64,000 nt of DNA, from positions 839,214 to 903,213 of the forward strand of contig NW_019091529.1 of assembly GCF_001949145.1 (NCBI RefSeq), read 5' to 3'. Origin of the DNA: Acanthaster planci. Taxonomy: Eukaryota > Echinodermata > Asteroidea > Valvatida > Acanthasteridae. A program made the translations under genes and the position numbers. This document shows, piece after piece, positions 49,801 through 60,230 of the stretch. The notes beneath the pieces were generated by a model that saw only the letters and a program-made list of their open reading frames with translations, ran no database searches and was not told where the DNA came from. Within the stretch, counting starts at the first letter, position 1. Each line of letters begins with the position of its first letter.

Positions 49801-52800
49801 CGTAAGCACACCATGGAATTGCACTAACATTAGTCTAAAGAGGGTGCTGCTAATACACAAATCAACCGAGTTCACCACAGCAGGCATCAGAGATTGATTC
49901 TGAGCAGTAGCTTCATGACTTTTAGATAAACTTGAAATCAAGTTTGTAACTTAAGTTTTAGGGAGCTTGTCAAAAGGTTGAACCACAGTTTGAATGCAGA
50001 CACTGCGGTTTTCACAGGTCCTTGGCAACCAGCTGACTGTCCACTGCCTGTGCCAACTTACCATGTCAAAGGAACTGACTAACAAAGTCCCCTATTGTTA
50101 TTTAAATTTTACACTGGGCGCAACTAGTGGAATCCGACCGCGGCAGCAGTCATGCTCTTACCTCACCAAAGGCCTCACCTTTCTGAGACCTGCTTTGCAT
50201 CTCACCATCACGACTGATGCTTCCCAGTGTGGTAGGGTGTCTCCCTCTATCCCTACACATCAGGGACTTAGGGTCCGCCGCTTCTTGGGAGTCACATCAA
50301 CATCGTGGAACTCCAAGTGGTGTTCAATACCTTCCTCCACTCTGTCTGGCCATCAAGAACAAAAGTTTCCTCATCCAATCCGACTATGTGACAGTGGTCT
50401 TTTACATAAATTGTCAGGGGGGCACCCACTCCCCAAGGTTATGCCTCCTGATGAGAGAAATGTTCCTCTGGACCTTGGACCATGGGATCAACCTCGAAGC
50501 AATGCACACCCCTGGTTCTAACAACACCCTCACCAGGGGAAACATCTGCCCTACGGAGTGGACACTACACCCAGGAGTAGTATGTTCGGTCTTCGAGGCT
50601 ATAGACGGAGCCCACATCGACCTCTCCACCTCATCTCAAAATGTCCAGCTACCAGTCTTCTGCTCAAAGTTCCAGGACCCACACCACCTCAGGCAACCAA
50701 TGCTCTCCAGCTGGACCGGAATGTTTGCTTATGCATTTCCTCCAATATCCCTAATCCCAGCCATACTTTGCAAAATCGAGCAGGAACACTACCAAGTCCT
50801 CCTCACCACACCCTTCTGGTCTCACCAGCCCTGGTTCCCTTGTCTCACCAGATTCTTATACCAAGCTACTCTAATACTACCACTCAGGCTGGACCTCCTC
50901 CACCAACCCAGCTCTGGCATCTTCTACTCTCTGCCCTCTGTCGAAAGGTCGTTCCACTCAGCTGGCCTTTTTGATGGGAAGGTGGCCAGGAGCAGACAAC
51001 AATCCAAGTGCGAAGTCTACAACAGCAGACTTCAACATTTTACTTCAAGGATGCACAGAACAAGGTGTAGCTTTGACCAGTGCATCTCTGAGGATCATAG
51101 CCTATTTCTTTAGGCACCTGTTCAACTCCAATATGCAAGTTAAAACTACCTGCAGTTATCATTCTACCATCTCCCCACCATCCATTGCAGCTTCCAAGAA
51201 GGAGCTTCGAGGTCAGACAACAATGCTCTTAAACATATGCTCCATGGTATGTTCATTAAGCATCCTCCTTTGAGACTCCTCATCCCTCATGGGACTTGTC
51301 TCAGGTTTTTTAGCTTCTCACATATCAGCCATTGAACCTCTTGGTGATGCCTCTCTCCTCTACACTTCAGTGAAACTGGCCTTCCTCTTGGCAGTTAATT
51401 CTTCTTGGAGGGGCAGGGAACTCCACACACTATCCATTGCTGATGATCATATCTGCTGGGAACCTCACAGCGTTTGCCTCATTCCTTCTGCGGGTTTTCT
51501 CACAAAAGAATCAAACTAAGTCCTTCCACCCTCTGGACAATTTTGTTTCTGACATTACCAAATACTCAGGTTCCTCAGACAACAAGCCCTGGTATCCGGT
51601 TTGAACTCTCAAATGGTACCTTGCCAAAATCAGGAATCTCTGTGGTGCTTCTTCTCAACTCTTCATCACTTGGTTAAGCCTCCGCTAAGGTAAATGACTG
51701 GATGTACCCAATCCTTACTTCTGTGAGTCCCTCTCATCTGTACTACACTGTTCACCATCATTTAACTCAAGTGAGGGCCTTCGCCGATCCATTGCTGAGT
51801 TCCTGTGCTAATCTGCATATGTAGTGACTTTCTGGGTAAGTTTACCGCGCTGAACTTCCTCCCCACAGCAAAGCAGGAGGAGTCCGCAAGGTTATACTTA
51901 CCCAGACAGTCACGGTCCTCCTGTCCTCCCCACTTTCGGCTTTGCACCCTCAGGAAAAGAAGGATGAACATGGCACCGACCACGCCTTGGGTGAACTGAT
52001 ACAGGGCACATGACGGTTAATAAAATATTTAGCGAATAGCAATAGAGCACTAGGGAAATATGCATATGTAGTGATTTTCTGGGTAAGTATGACTATGAGG
52101 ACTCCTCCCGCACTGCTTGGGGAGGGAAATTCATGAAATGAGAAAGTTGCTAAATCTGTATCATTTTAAAGAAGGATTTTGATATTCAGAGCATTTCAAG
52201 CATTGTGTTTGACACCAATGGCTATAGTACACATTTTTTTAGCCATGAGACGTGTTAACAGTTTTTATTCACTGAAAAACATTGTAACGTTGACGCAAGG
52301 ATTTCTCAAATGTTATCCTTTCACTGTTGCAGCACCAACATTTTGGAAATGTATAATACCCAGTAATTACGCAACAGATCTTGGACAAGAAAAGGACCAC
52401 TCCATCTCTCCATCTTTTGCCTATTGATAAATGCATGGGAGATACATTTCACATTGCAGTAGTCAACAATTTTTTTTTTTTAGATTCTAGACCTCTCAAA
52501 GCCATAATCTGAGTCCACATAGTACAATTTTGTTCTGACTGTATTAGAACCAAGTTAATGGAGTGTTTTCTTACCCTGATATTAGCATCTATGAGTGTAA
52601 CAGCAAATGTACCTGCAACAAGCAGTGCCACAATAGAGTGGCCCAAAATGGACTAAGTCTACGTCTGCAAGTTTTCAAGACTGATAGACGGTGTGTAGTC
52701 ATATCACAACTCGTTTCAGTTATTAGTGTGATTTTTTAAATGTTCACAATAAAAAAAGGATAATGAGTTTTATAAGACATTCAAAGTTACTCTCTCTGTA

Positions 52801-55800
52801 AGGCATTTATTTTTGAAAGAAAATTTTAAAGGAAAAAGTAATTTGACACAAACCCCTCAAAAACCTGGTCATTTTCTCATGAAAAAAAAACATAAATTGG
52901 CATCAACCAGTTTCATTGTTGTATTGTTCACTTGCTTCAGAATTAGTTTGAAATGCATTGCTCTGTTGGATAAATCATTTGGCATACAGATTTTCCATTT
53001 CTTACAGTGCAGTTTTTGCGTAAGAAATATAAATGATACAACTAGATACAGGAAATGATACAACTGGTACTCCACATGACGTGTTCTTTTAAAGCAACTG
53101 AAGTCAGTACAACAGAATGGTTTTCAAATGCATTGTCTTTACTTTATTAAATTGCAGAGTTTCTGTGTGATTTGTAAAAGTGTGCTGGGCTTAAGCTTAG
53201 CAACACAAGTCAAATGTGCATACGCATGTACTCGAAAGTATAAATATGCATTGTATGTTTATGTTGAATTGTCTTGTGTTTTATTGGGGACAGAGGTTGG
53301 GGTCTGCGTTGTTTGGATGATATATCCCAAGGGGCCTTTGTCTGTACATACGCGGGTCAGCTTTGGGGAGCAGAAGAAGCTAATCGAAGAGGACAGGAAT
53401 ATGGAGATGAATACTTCGCTGAGTTGGATCACATTGGTGGGTTTTTTTGCCGAAATGTACTATTTATAAATTAACATCAAAAAATTTTATTTGATACGTA
53501 CTGTATGTGTTTGTGAAATTAATTTGGAGCTCTGTTTGACTTTTTTTTTCTTATTTTCATTTGCAGAGGTTGTAGAGAATAGCAAGGAAGGATATGAGAG
53601 TGATCCAATGGAAGATGAAGGAATCTCAGACTCCAAAGAGTCACTATCAACTAACTCAAGTGACTCAGATCAGTGGTAGGGTACTTGTGCATTGGACATA
53701 TCAGTAAAGCAACTTATGACAGTTGATTTTTATATTGATGCAGATTTGTTGAAATAAAACAAAATAATGAAACTTTCAAGATTTCAAGATGATATTTAAA
53801 CTCAATATTGAATGACTGGAGGTCCGAAGAGAGAGTGTTCCCTTAGACAAAACTGAAGATTGGGCATATAAGTAGATTCTTGGCAACAACAAATTGTGGC
53901 ACGGGAGACATACTTTAACAGTATTAAGAAATTGATATATTGATCTCACAAATTATTAAGATCAAACTATTTAGAAACGAGATGAACGTGGTTGTGAACA
54001 ACCACTGAGCTGTTTCGGAACTTTCTGTTTGGTAATGACGTCATCACAACGTCATAACTTTAGGAAAATTCTTTCATGAGGGTCTTTGTTGCGTTTAACT
54101 TTGATGTTGATCAAACCTCTGATAATTGCCCAAATGGTGGCTTGAAAATGTGTACGAAGTCAAGGGGCTGAAATGAATATTGAAAAATCACCAGTAAATT
54201 ACATGACACCTAATCAAAAAAGCTGCTCCTTTATGATGTCATGTGATTTGCATTTAAACTGAAAGAAAATTCTGAAATATTATTTGATATTCAGACTCTT
54301 GGGTATCCTTGTAATCAAATGAAAAACAAGATTTTTTTTTCGTTGTCATAGTGATGCTCAGCCAAAGTTCAGGACTACCCTCATTAAGATCGATAACATT
54401 GCGTTGTAAAAAAACGTGTACAAACCCCATGGGGAAAACTGCAGCTTTAATCTCACGTGACCCCTGATGATGTTATTTTGACAATTTTTCTTTGGGAGCC
54501 TCTCTTCATGAGGGACTTCAAGTGTACATTGAAGGAAATAATTCAGATTGACCAAAGTTCCAAGGACAGGCTGACGAAAAACGTGTACAAAACCTATGGG
54601 GGAAGATTAAATATCCAAAAATTAATTTTAAAAATAGGTAATGACGTCATCGTTACATCATAAATTTGGCGAAATTCTTTCTTCAGGATCTCTGTTGTTT
54701 GTAACTTTGAAGTTGTTCAAACCTCTCAAACTAACCCAAATGCTGGCTTGAAAACGTGTACTAAGTCAGTGGGCTAAATTAAATATTGAAAAATCAAACT
54801 AAATGACATGATGACATCATCATGGTGTCATTTCTTTTGAAGAATTCTTGCATGAGGGTCTTTGTTGGCTATCACTTTGAAAGCGATCAAACATTGCGAA
54901 GGTTTGAAAATAGTGGCTTGAAAATGTGTACAAAGTCAATGGGAAAAATTAAATATTCAGAATTCAAAAAGAAATTGCGCGATGGCGTCATCGTCACAAA
55001 TTTCTTCTAGGACCATCCTTGGATGATTGTCCAAAGATGTGCCAAGTTTGAAGTCAATCAATAATTGCAAAAGGGTAGAAGTCCTGCTCAGAACAAAAAC
55101 CTATGTTAAGGAATGGGATTTGATGTGAAAGAAGAAATAAAAAAATTAAAAGAAAAAATAATTAACAAAAACAATAGTTGTTTTGGCCGCTGCCCGAAAT
55201 AGCTAAAAATGAAAACGAGATGAGCGTTGTGTTTGTTGGTAAATAAACACTGAGCTGTTTTGGGTTTTTGTGTAAATGCTGGTTTTGTGTTTGAAAGATA
55301 TAGATGATTTGTGTTTTTTTATGAATGAGACCATAGATGGTGAGGTTTGTGGCATATGTGTGCATGTTTGCTGCATTTTCTATGTGTACAAAGTCTAGGT
55401 GGGAAATTTAATATTCAAAATTCAATTAAAAGTCATGTGAAGACGTCATCTCGACGTCATTCATTTGATAACATTTTTGCTACAAGGTTTTTTTTTTTTA
55501 CAAAATATTACTTCATATTCAGACTCTTTGGCATATTTTAAGTCAACAGAGCGTAAAGTACCCGATTTCTCTTTCATTCTTATAGTAATCTTCAGCTGAA
55601 GTGAAAGACTACTCGTTGACTTTTGTGAATTAGAAAAACGTGTACAAAACATATGGGAAAAATAAAATATTCAAAAATCAATATAAAAGGAGGTGATGAT
55701 GTCATCATGACGTCAGTCCTTTCTAACAATTCTTGCATCAGTGTGTTTGTTTGCTATCACTTTGGCAATGATCAAACATCTTTCAGTTACAAAAATTTTC

Positions 55801-57576
55801 GCTGGAAAACGTGTACAAAGTCAATGGGTCTTACACTTGTTTGCAGAAGCACTGTTCCTTTAAGTTCATGTCACATGATTTGCGCTTAAACTGAACACTT
55901 TATGAAATATTACTTCCTATTCAGACTCTTAGCCATATTTCAAATCAAATAACACATCGTAAAGTAACCGGTTTTCTTTCGTTCTTATAGTAATCTTGCG
56001 TCGGAGTAAAGGACTACCCGTTCACTCATGTTATTTAGAAAAATGTGTACAAAACATATGGGAAAAAATAAAATATTCAAAAATCAATACAAAAATAAGG
56101 TGATGACGTCATCATGGCGTCATCCCTTTGCAATAAATCTTGCATCAGTGTCTTTGTGGACTTTGGGAACGATTAAACATTGCAGAGTGACCAAAATTCT
56201 GGCTCGAAAATGTGTACCAAGTCAACAGGCTTTTCCAGGCTAGCAACTGCAGGAAACTGCTCCTTTAATTTTAAGTCAAAACTGGAAAAAAATCATGAAA
56301 TATTTGATATTCTGAGTCTTGGGTATAGTTGCAATTGAATGGAAGGGAAAATTTAGTCTGATTTCTCTTTCGTTCTGCTAGTAATTCTCGGTCGAAGTTG
56401 AGGTGTGCTCACACATGATCAACAAAAATCAAAGCTCAGGTAGTCTTAACGTTCTTGTGCAACAACGCCATCTATGGTTTAATATAGGACAGTTTGTTGA
56501 AAATTGAAGCCCCACCCGGCAGGTGTAACCGTAATTCTGCATTAGCGCCCTCATAGGCTGATATAGGACAGTCCAAAAACTCTGCAATCTGTGAACTAAG
56601 TCTATGGCAAAATTAATTTTTCAAAAATCAATAATAAATAAACTAATTAAGTTATCATTGCGAATTTTTCTTCTAGGACCATCTTTGGATGATTGTTGAA
56701 AGACCTGCCAAGGTTGAAGTCAATTGAAAATTGCAAAAGGGTAGAAGTCCTGCTCAGAACAAAAACCATGTTATGGAATGGGATTTGATGTGAAAAAGGA
56801 AATTAAAAGAAAAATTATAAAAATAAGAATATTTCCTATCCAAAAAAGGAAGTCAAATTGCAAAATGAAATAATATTGTTTATCATGAGTTTTCCTTGAG
56901 TCACCCATGAGTCATCACTTAAAATAACATACAACACATGAAACATTCACACTGGTTCCCACTGCTAAATTGTGACTATAATAGATGGGGCAGGAGATAG
57001 CAGTGATGAGGAAAGATGCCCATTTATAACTTTTTGAGAGATACACATGCACATACAAGAATAAAGAGAAATGAATAGGCTTTCCAGTGATACCACATTT
57101 ATACTTGTAGGCAACTGTGTACTTAAATCTTTGCTTAATCGTTACTGGTGAAAGTCATAAAAGTGAGAAGCTATTTGTGGTGATCATAATGTGCAGTTGT
57201 GTGCATTAATGAAACTGCTTCTGTTCCTGCCTTGTTCATCTTAAATCTGCCGTCCAGTATGACTGAATATTTCAGTATTCTGTCGTTTGAAAGGTTAAGG
57301 GTTGGATATCTAATTATTTGATTTGATTCAGCCCTATTAAGAGACTTTAAGTAAATATTGTCATTAGCAGATAATTAATTTTCTTGAATATCTGGCTTTT
57401 TTTGGGAGTATATCAACTTTTATATCCCACTTCATATGACCTCATTTGCTGAGACTGGTGTTTATGTTTCTGTGTAGCCTGACATCTGATGAAGACTACC
57501 ACATTGGCAGTGATGAGAGTGAGACATCATCTATAGCTGTAGATGTTGAGAACGATTCCGATTACAGTGATGATCT
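40656..57576 (+). CDS. SETDB1: SETDB1-type H3K9 methyltransferase, MBD to SET insert (multi-exon, 3' incomplete)
   Basis: This entry spans nine assigned exons, each listed separately. Joined in phase they give an MBD, a pre-SET with nine zinc-binding cysteines, the N-terminal half of SET and the acidic insert that splits the SET domain. That combination defines SETDB1/eggless nuclear enzymes, which trimethylate histone H3 Lys9 with S-adenosylmethionine and silence transposons and genes. The GDEYFAELDHIE and KEGYESD segments favour SETDB1 over SETDB2. The NHSC-containing catalytic half of SET and the post-SET were not found before 64000, so the gene should continue to the right. Its 5' part is either the candidate exons at 28128-33337 alone or these plus the recombinase exons from 5301. 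Confidence 0.93.
41207..41234 (+). CDS. SETDB1: SETDB1 microexon: MBD helix
   Basis: A 28-nt exon between a strong pyrimidine tract (TTTTCTCTTCTCCCAG) and C|GTAAGT encodes RTISEVDRY plus one base. It supplies the R-T-x-x-E-[VI]-x-R-Y-L segment that always follows PCGxxL in SETDB MBDs. Phase is 0 in, 1 out. The next exon completes Leu. Confidence 0.9.
41235..41938. other. Intron sequence
   Basis: No gene seen. Confidence 0.5.
41939..42390 (-). mobile_element. TTAA-MITE family 1, copy 7 (reverse)
   Basis: A 452-bp element with TTAA at 41939-41942 and 42387-42390. The ends CCACTTGTGATGATAC and CCCCCGGCAGCAAGTGG are inverted repeats. Internal blocks (CAGCTCAGTCTTTTGTGCC, GGCTCCCCGGCTTCGTGTAT) are the most diverged of the seven copies. 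Confidence 0.82.
42391..43281. other. Intron sequence
   Basis: No gene seen. It ends TTTCATATAG; using the next AG, four bases on, would shorten the protein by one residue relative to the family and break the Leu of RYL. Confidence 0.5.
43282..43430 (+). CDS. SETDB1: SETDB1 exon: end of MBD and start of pre-SET
   Basis: TETKMEEICVDAFTFDPFV corresponds to the ...F.FDPFV strand after the MBD, then LQINDISKGAEPVPVS. The DIS.G.E.VPVS motif opens the pre-SET region in both SETDB1 and SETDB2. Phase is two in, zero out. Donor TCG|GTATGT. Confidence 0.94.
43831..43962 (+). CDS. SETDB1: SETDB1 exon: pre-SET first part
   Basis: Forty-four codons starting LVNEIDNEQPPDVRYIA, then PEFLICCDCTDNCK. It contributes the first cysteines of the pre-SET Zn3Cys9 cluster (CDCTDNC). 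Acceptor GTTCCAG. The exon ends AAG|GCAAGT, a GC donor; extending past it reaches a stop within three codons, while the next exon continues the family sequence exactly (NCKDNTKCAC). Confidence 0.94.
43963..45598. other. GC-AG intron
   Basis: Begins GCAAGT and ends TTCAACAG. It contains a short ACATGT repeat near 44650. No gene seen. Confidence 0.8.
45599..45723 (+). CDS. SETDB1: SETDB1 exon: pre-SET second part
   Basis: DNTKCACRMLTQKSAEDFP, then GYKFRRLYSMVPT. It carries the CAC of the zinc cluster and the GY.[YF]+RL...PTG segment. Phase is zero in, two out. Donor GG|GTAAGC. The following intron is 6.9 kb and holds two DIRS elements. Confidence 0.95.
45826..48898. mobile_element. DIRS element A, internally deleted, with ITRs and ICR
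   Basis: Left (45863-45945) and right (48770-48843) ends are inverted copies sharing CCATTACTTCCATTC and GCCCCCACTCACT. An internal complementary region (48592-48690) pairs first with the left extremity (CTGCAACCTACACAGATTAC) and then with the right extremity (GTGGGTTGAGTCTACT). ITRs plus an ICR are diagnostic of DIRS retrotransposons, which replicate through a circular intermediate. No RT or recombinase survives. An imperfect duplication of about 155 bp (46902 and 47057, each ACTGCCTTC) lies inside. Confidence 0.82.
49108..52127 (+). mobile_element. DIRS element B with ITRs, ICR and partial pol/YR
   Basis: The left end (from 49108) and right end (to 52127) are inverted copies sharing TGCTCTATTGCTATTCG and TAAATATTTTAT. 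The ICR at 51813-51910 is complementary to both extremities. Inside are decayed RNase H and downstream pieces (CPTEWTLHPGVVCSVF, AIDGAHIDL, SWTGMFAYAFPPISLIP, PWFPCLTRFL) and recombinase pieces (IEPLGDASLLYTSVKLAFLL, then LHTLSIADDHICWEPH). The RT is largely missing, and frameshifts abound. Confidence 0.87.
52586..52690 (+). CDS. SETDB1: SETDB1 exon: pre-SET third part, into SET
   Basis: IYECNSKCTCNKQCHNRVAQ and NGLSLRLQVFKTD. This is the last four-cysteine block of the pre-SET (CN.KC.C..QC) and the NR..Q.G...RLQ.FKT segment leading into SET. Acceptor CTGATATTAG, donor ACG|GTGTGT, phase one in and two out, so all joins are correct. The exon overlaps a minus-strand open frame and is easy to miss. 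Confidence 0.94.
52691..53293. other. Intron sequence
   Basis: A 603-bp intron ending TATTGGGGACAG. Nothing else recognised. Confidence 0.6.
53294..53436 (+). CDS. SETDB1: SETDB1 exon: SET N-terminal half
   Basis: GWGLRCLDDISQGAFVCTYA, then GQLWGAEEANRR and GDEYFAELDHI. The GWG[LI]R motif forms part of the cofactor pocket in SET enzymes. DEYFA.LDHI is the SETDB1 signature before the insert. Phase is one in, one out. Donor ATTG|GTGGGT. Confidence 0.95.
53567..53675 (+). CDS. SETDB1: SETDB1 exon: start of the SET-splitting insert
   Basis: EVVENSKEGYESDPMEDEG, then an acidic Ser-rich stretch ending NSSDSDQ. E.VE..KEGYESD is the conserved start of the bifurcation insert in SETDB1. Acceptor TTTGCAG, donor TG|GTAGGG, phase two in and two out. 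Confidence 0.94.
53970..55200. repeat. Interspersed repeat, copy 1, with TGACGTCA sites
   Basis: It starts AACGAGATGAACGTGGTTG and ends near AGAAGTCCTGCTCAGAAC (55078) and its A-rich tail. Inside, a module of GTGTACAAAGTCAATGGG followed by TTAAATATTCAAAAATCAA and TGACGTCATC recurs several times. TGACGTCA is exact at 54036 and 54642. Non-coding, in a SETDB1 intron. Confidence 0.75.
55201..56830. repeat. Interspersed repeat, copy 2, head-to-tail with copy 1
   Basis: It opens AACGAGATGAGCGTTG and closes with the same AGAAGTCCTGCTCAGAAC tail (about 56748) as copy 1. Module repeats (GTGTACAAA...ATGGG) lie at 55383, 55639, 55810, 56045 and 56209. TGACGTCA is exact at 55708 and 56104. It is probably the same unclassified transposable element as copy 1. 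Confidence 0.75.
56831..57477. other. Intron sequence
   Basis: No gene seen. It ends TTTCTGTGTAG. Confidence 0.5.
57478..57576 (+). CDS. SETDB1: SETDB1 exon: acidic insert continued
   Basis: LTSDEDYHIGSDESETSS, then VDVENDSDYSDDL. It is strongly acidic and Ser-rich, as in the SETDB1 SET insert, which is long and poorly conserved. Phase is one in (completing Cys with the previous exon) and two out. Donor CT|GTAAGT. Confidence 0.85.
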
Positions 57577-58547
57577 GTAAGTTTCCCTCTAACATTGTTC
57601 ACATTTCGTCACTGTCACCACATATCCGGAATTTATTTTAATTGAATTAGTCAGATATGCAATTATTTAAGTGTAAACACATAAAAGGAAGTGTAAATTG
57701 CACAAAAGTAAGTGTACATGTTGGCTTTGATTTCAATATCCAGTCTAGATGAATGCAGTCAGGACTTTTTTCTTTTTAGTTTATTAGGACAGGTTTCTCT
57801 TATTCTTTGGTCCTCAATCTTTTGTCAGAAACATTGAAGAGAATGGTTACAGAAATTAACAATATATTTATTTTGGTTCCTCAAAATACTAATTGTCACC
57901 TTTTAGTGAAAAGGAAGAAAGAACAAAGTTAAAAATAATGATTTTATTATGAAATTGTAAAGACTTTTTTAAAACTGGTTGGAATTAAGGTTTACTTTTT
58001 CCTAGTTCCTAGTTTTAACAATCAGGTGGCACTGCAGGTTTGTTTTATGAACTCTTCTGCAGAATATTTCCATTAGGTAAATCAAAAAAATCCCTCTACA
58101 CCCTAGTGAGCCTTTCAGTAATGCCATAGGAAGCAAAACTAGTGAAACAAATGTCCAAATGTCAAGTTTAGCTATCACCTTAATAAATCTTGGTTTTTTG
58201 TTGCTAGAGTACACGTATATCCTAAACCCTTCAAAATCCTCCATTTGTCCCAGAAAAAAAGGCATTCATTGAATTTGCTCTTTGGAGAAGTGACCACTGC
58301 CTCAGACTTCCAAAATTCTCTGGCAATTCCCGCCATCACGTAGGGGCAGTGCTAGTGGTATCCTGGAGCAGTATAGGTGATTTCATGTATAATTGAGACA
58401 GAAATTTATGCATGGCCAAGCGTAAACAATGCAGGGTCTAATCCAAAACCTTGACACATTGCATCCTTCACAATCACACATTTATTGCCATTCATTCTCA
58501 ATCTTCCAAATCCTCCAAAACTTCCTGGAGGATTATGGAGCATTGAG
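57577..58547. other. Intron sequence
   Basis: No gene seen. A minus-strand open frame at 58002-58265 has no family features. Confidence 0.45.
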
Positions 58548-58600
58548 GGCAGTTAGTGATGATATGGTTGACAGTCAGAATGTGACAATACAGAGCACCT
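58548..58600 (+). CDS. Tentative exon of the SET insert
   Basis: AVSDDMVDSQNVTIQST is acidic and polar like the preceding insert. It is phase-compatible (one in, one out) and ends at T|GTAAGC. The acceptor (GCATTGAG) is poor, so this is weakly supported. Confidence 0.28.
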
Positions 58601-59329
58601 GTAAGCATCCTCTGATATAGAAAGTATTGCTTTTCCTGTTAGTATGTGGTATTGAACGAGTATTCATCATGAGACAGTTTCTCGTGTATTACTGAATACA
58701 AAACAACAGAGCAACAGTTTCCATTGATGTTGTGATTGATGTTGAGATTTCTGACCTAGTTAGAAAGTCTACATGTAAGACTTGGATTTTAGACTTAAGG
58801 ACCTTCATTGCTAAAACTGTTCCCCAGATGCTTATGATGATGGATACTTATATCTGGCCTCACTGGAGTAATTCAACTATCATCACTGAATCGTGTCCCC
58901 AGGTGAAATCCGAGTCACAATATTTGAGCCATCATACCATTTCCACAAAAAGCACTTTCAAGTGGTTTCATCTGACCACCAGTTGGTCTTTGAATACGTG
59001 TAGCTCACGTCACAATGGCCTTTGAATACTTAGTAATTAAATACCTGCAATGTACTTTGTACTGATTTTTGTTTGCTGCAATGTTTATTTCTCACACTCC
59101 CCTCCTATATTTCTATCATATTTCTAATGTTTTTGTGCTTGTCTAGTTACCATCATGTAATCTTTTTCGTCCTAATTATTTGTATTTTTTTGTGTTATTG
59201 CCATTTTTGGTTTTCCTTTTGTTTGTGTGCTTCTTTTGTTGTGGTTTATTTTTGTTTTATTGTTGTGTCTTGTTGTTGAATGAATAATAATCAGTCTCTA
59301 TATGTCATCATTCAATCATGGAAGTCAGT
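58601..59329. other. No gene recognised
   Basis: A T-rich stretch (59073-59279) gives a hydrophobic open frame by composition only. Confidence 0.45.
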
Positions 59330-60230
59330 CGTGAGTGACTAAGACGTCAGAGGCAAACGTAGGTGGGAAAGTAGCCCGAAGTCAGATGCGCAGATGCAGC
59401 CACACTGTGGGCATGCAGCAGCTGTTGATTCAGCAGCTGTTGATTCAGCAGCTCTTGGATCAGGTCGTCTCTCTTTACGGGCTTGACGCTTCAGGTCCAG
59501 ATCTTGCAGACGCCACTCCTTAAATGCCTGTACTCCCCTTTGGACAGCAGGTCGCCAGGCACTGTGGTCAGTGGCCAAAGTCTCCCACCTACATTTAGTA
59601 ATACCACAGGATTACGAGGACCTCTTTAGACAATCTTTGTAGTGCTTGAGTGGCCGACCAATGCTCCTGCTGCCAGAGGCCAGCTCTGAGAAGAAGACCG
59701 TCATTGGTATATGTGTGTAATCTATGGGAAACGCATGCCCGATTCACTGAAGCTGAGCTTTCATTATGAGTGCCTTGATCCCAGGCACATTTTCTCTGTG
59801 AAGCACTTCTGTGTTGGAAACTCTATCCTCCTGGGAGATGCCCAAGATCTTGTGCAGGCAACAAAGATGGAACTGTGCGGCCATGTTTCAGAGCCATACA
59901 GCAAAAATTTGATGACTACTACCCTGTAGACTGCCAGTTTGGTGTGTTGTTTGATACCATTCTCACCCCACACTCTTGACTGAAGTCTGCCGAAGAAGGC
60001 CCCTGCCTTTGCGAGCCTGTTCCACACTTCTTTGTTCATGCTGCAGGTTGAGGTCAGAGTGCTCCGTGAAGTTATCCATGTTTCTCAACTCTGTACCCTC
60101 AATTTCTATACTAGACTCCGGAGGAGTGAGACCTTCTGCTTTATGCAGGCTGATGGTCAGGCCAAAGGCTTTAGCTGCTGTTTAGAGAGAACTGACAAGA
60201 TTTTGGAGGTCTGGTTCACTCAATGCTTCA
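59330..60230 (-). pseudogene. LINE ORF2 C-terminus, decayed
   Basis: Read on the minus strand from right to left: weak traces, then AFFGRLQSRVWGENGIKQHT and KLAVYRVVVIKFLLYGSETW, next GRPLKHYKDCLKR, then LATDHSAWRPAVQRGVQAF, and finally a CCH-type zinc knuckle (CPQCGCICASDFGLLSHLR). This order is the tail of a non-LTR retrotransposon reverse-transcriptase protein. A 15-bp tandem (CAGCAGCTGTTGATT, three copies at about 59416) lies near the end. Multiple frameshifts; it is not active. Confidence 0.8.

Noticed and set aside
50217-51113. The longest open frame (298 residues) as a host gene
   Set aside because: Its sequence is DIRS RNase H and downstream region, lying between DIRS terminal repeats; it is a retroelement remnant.
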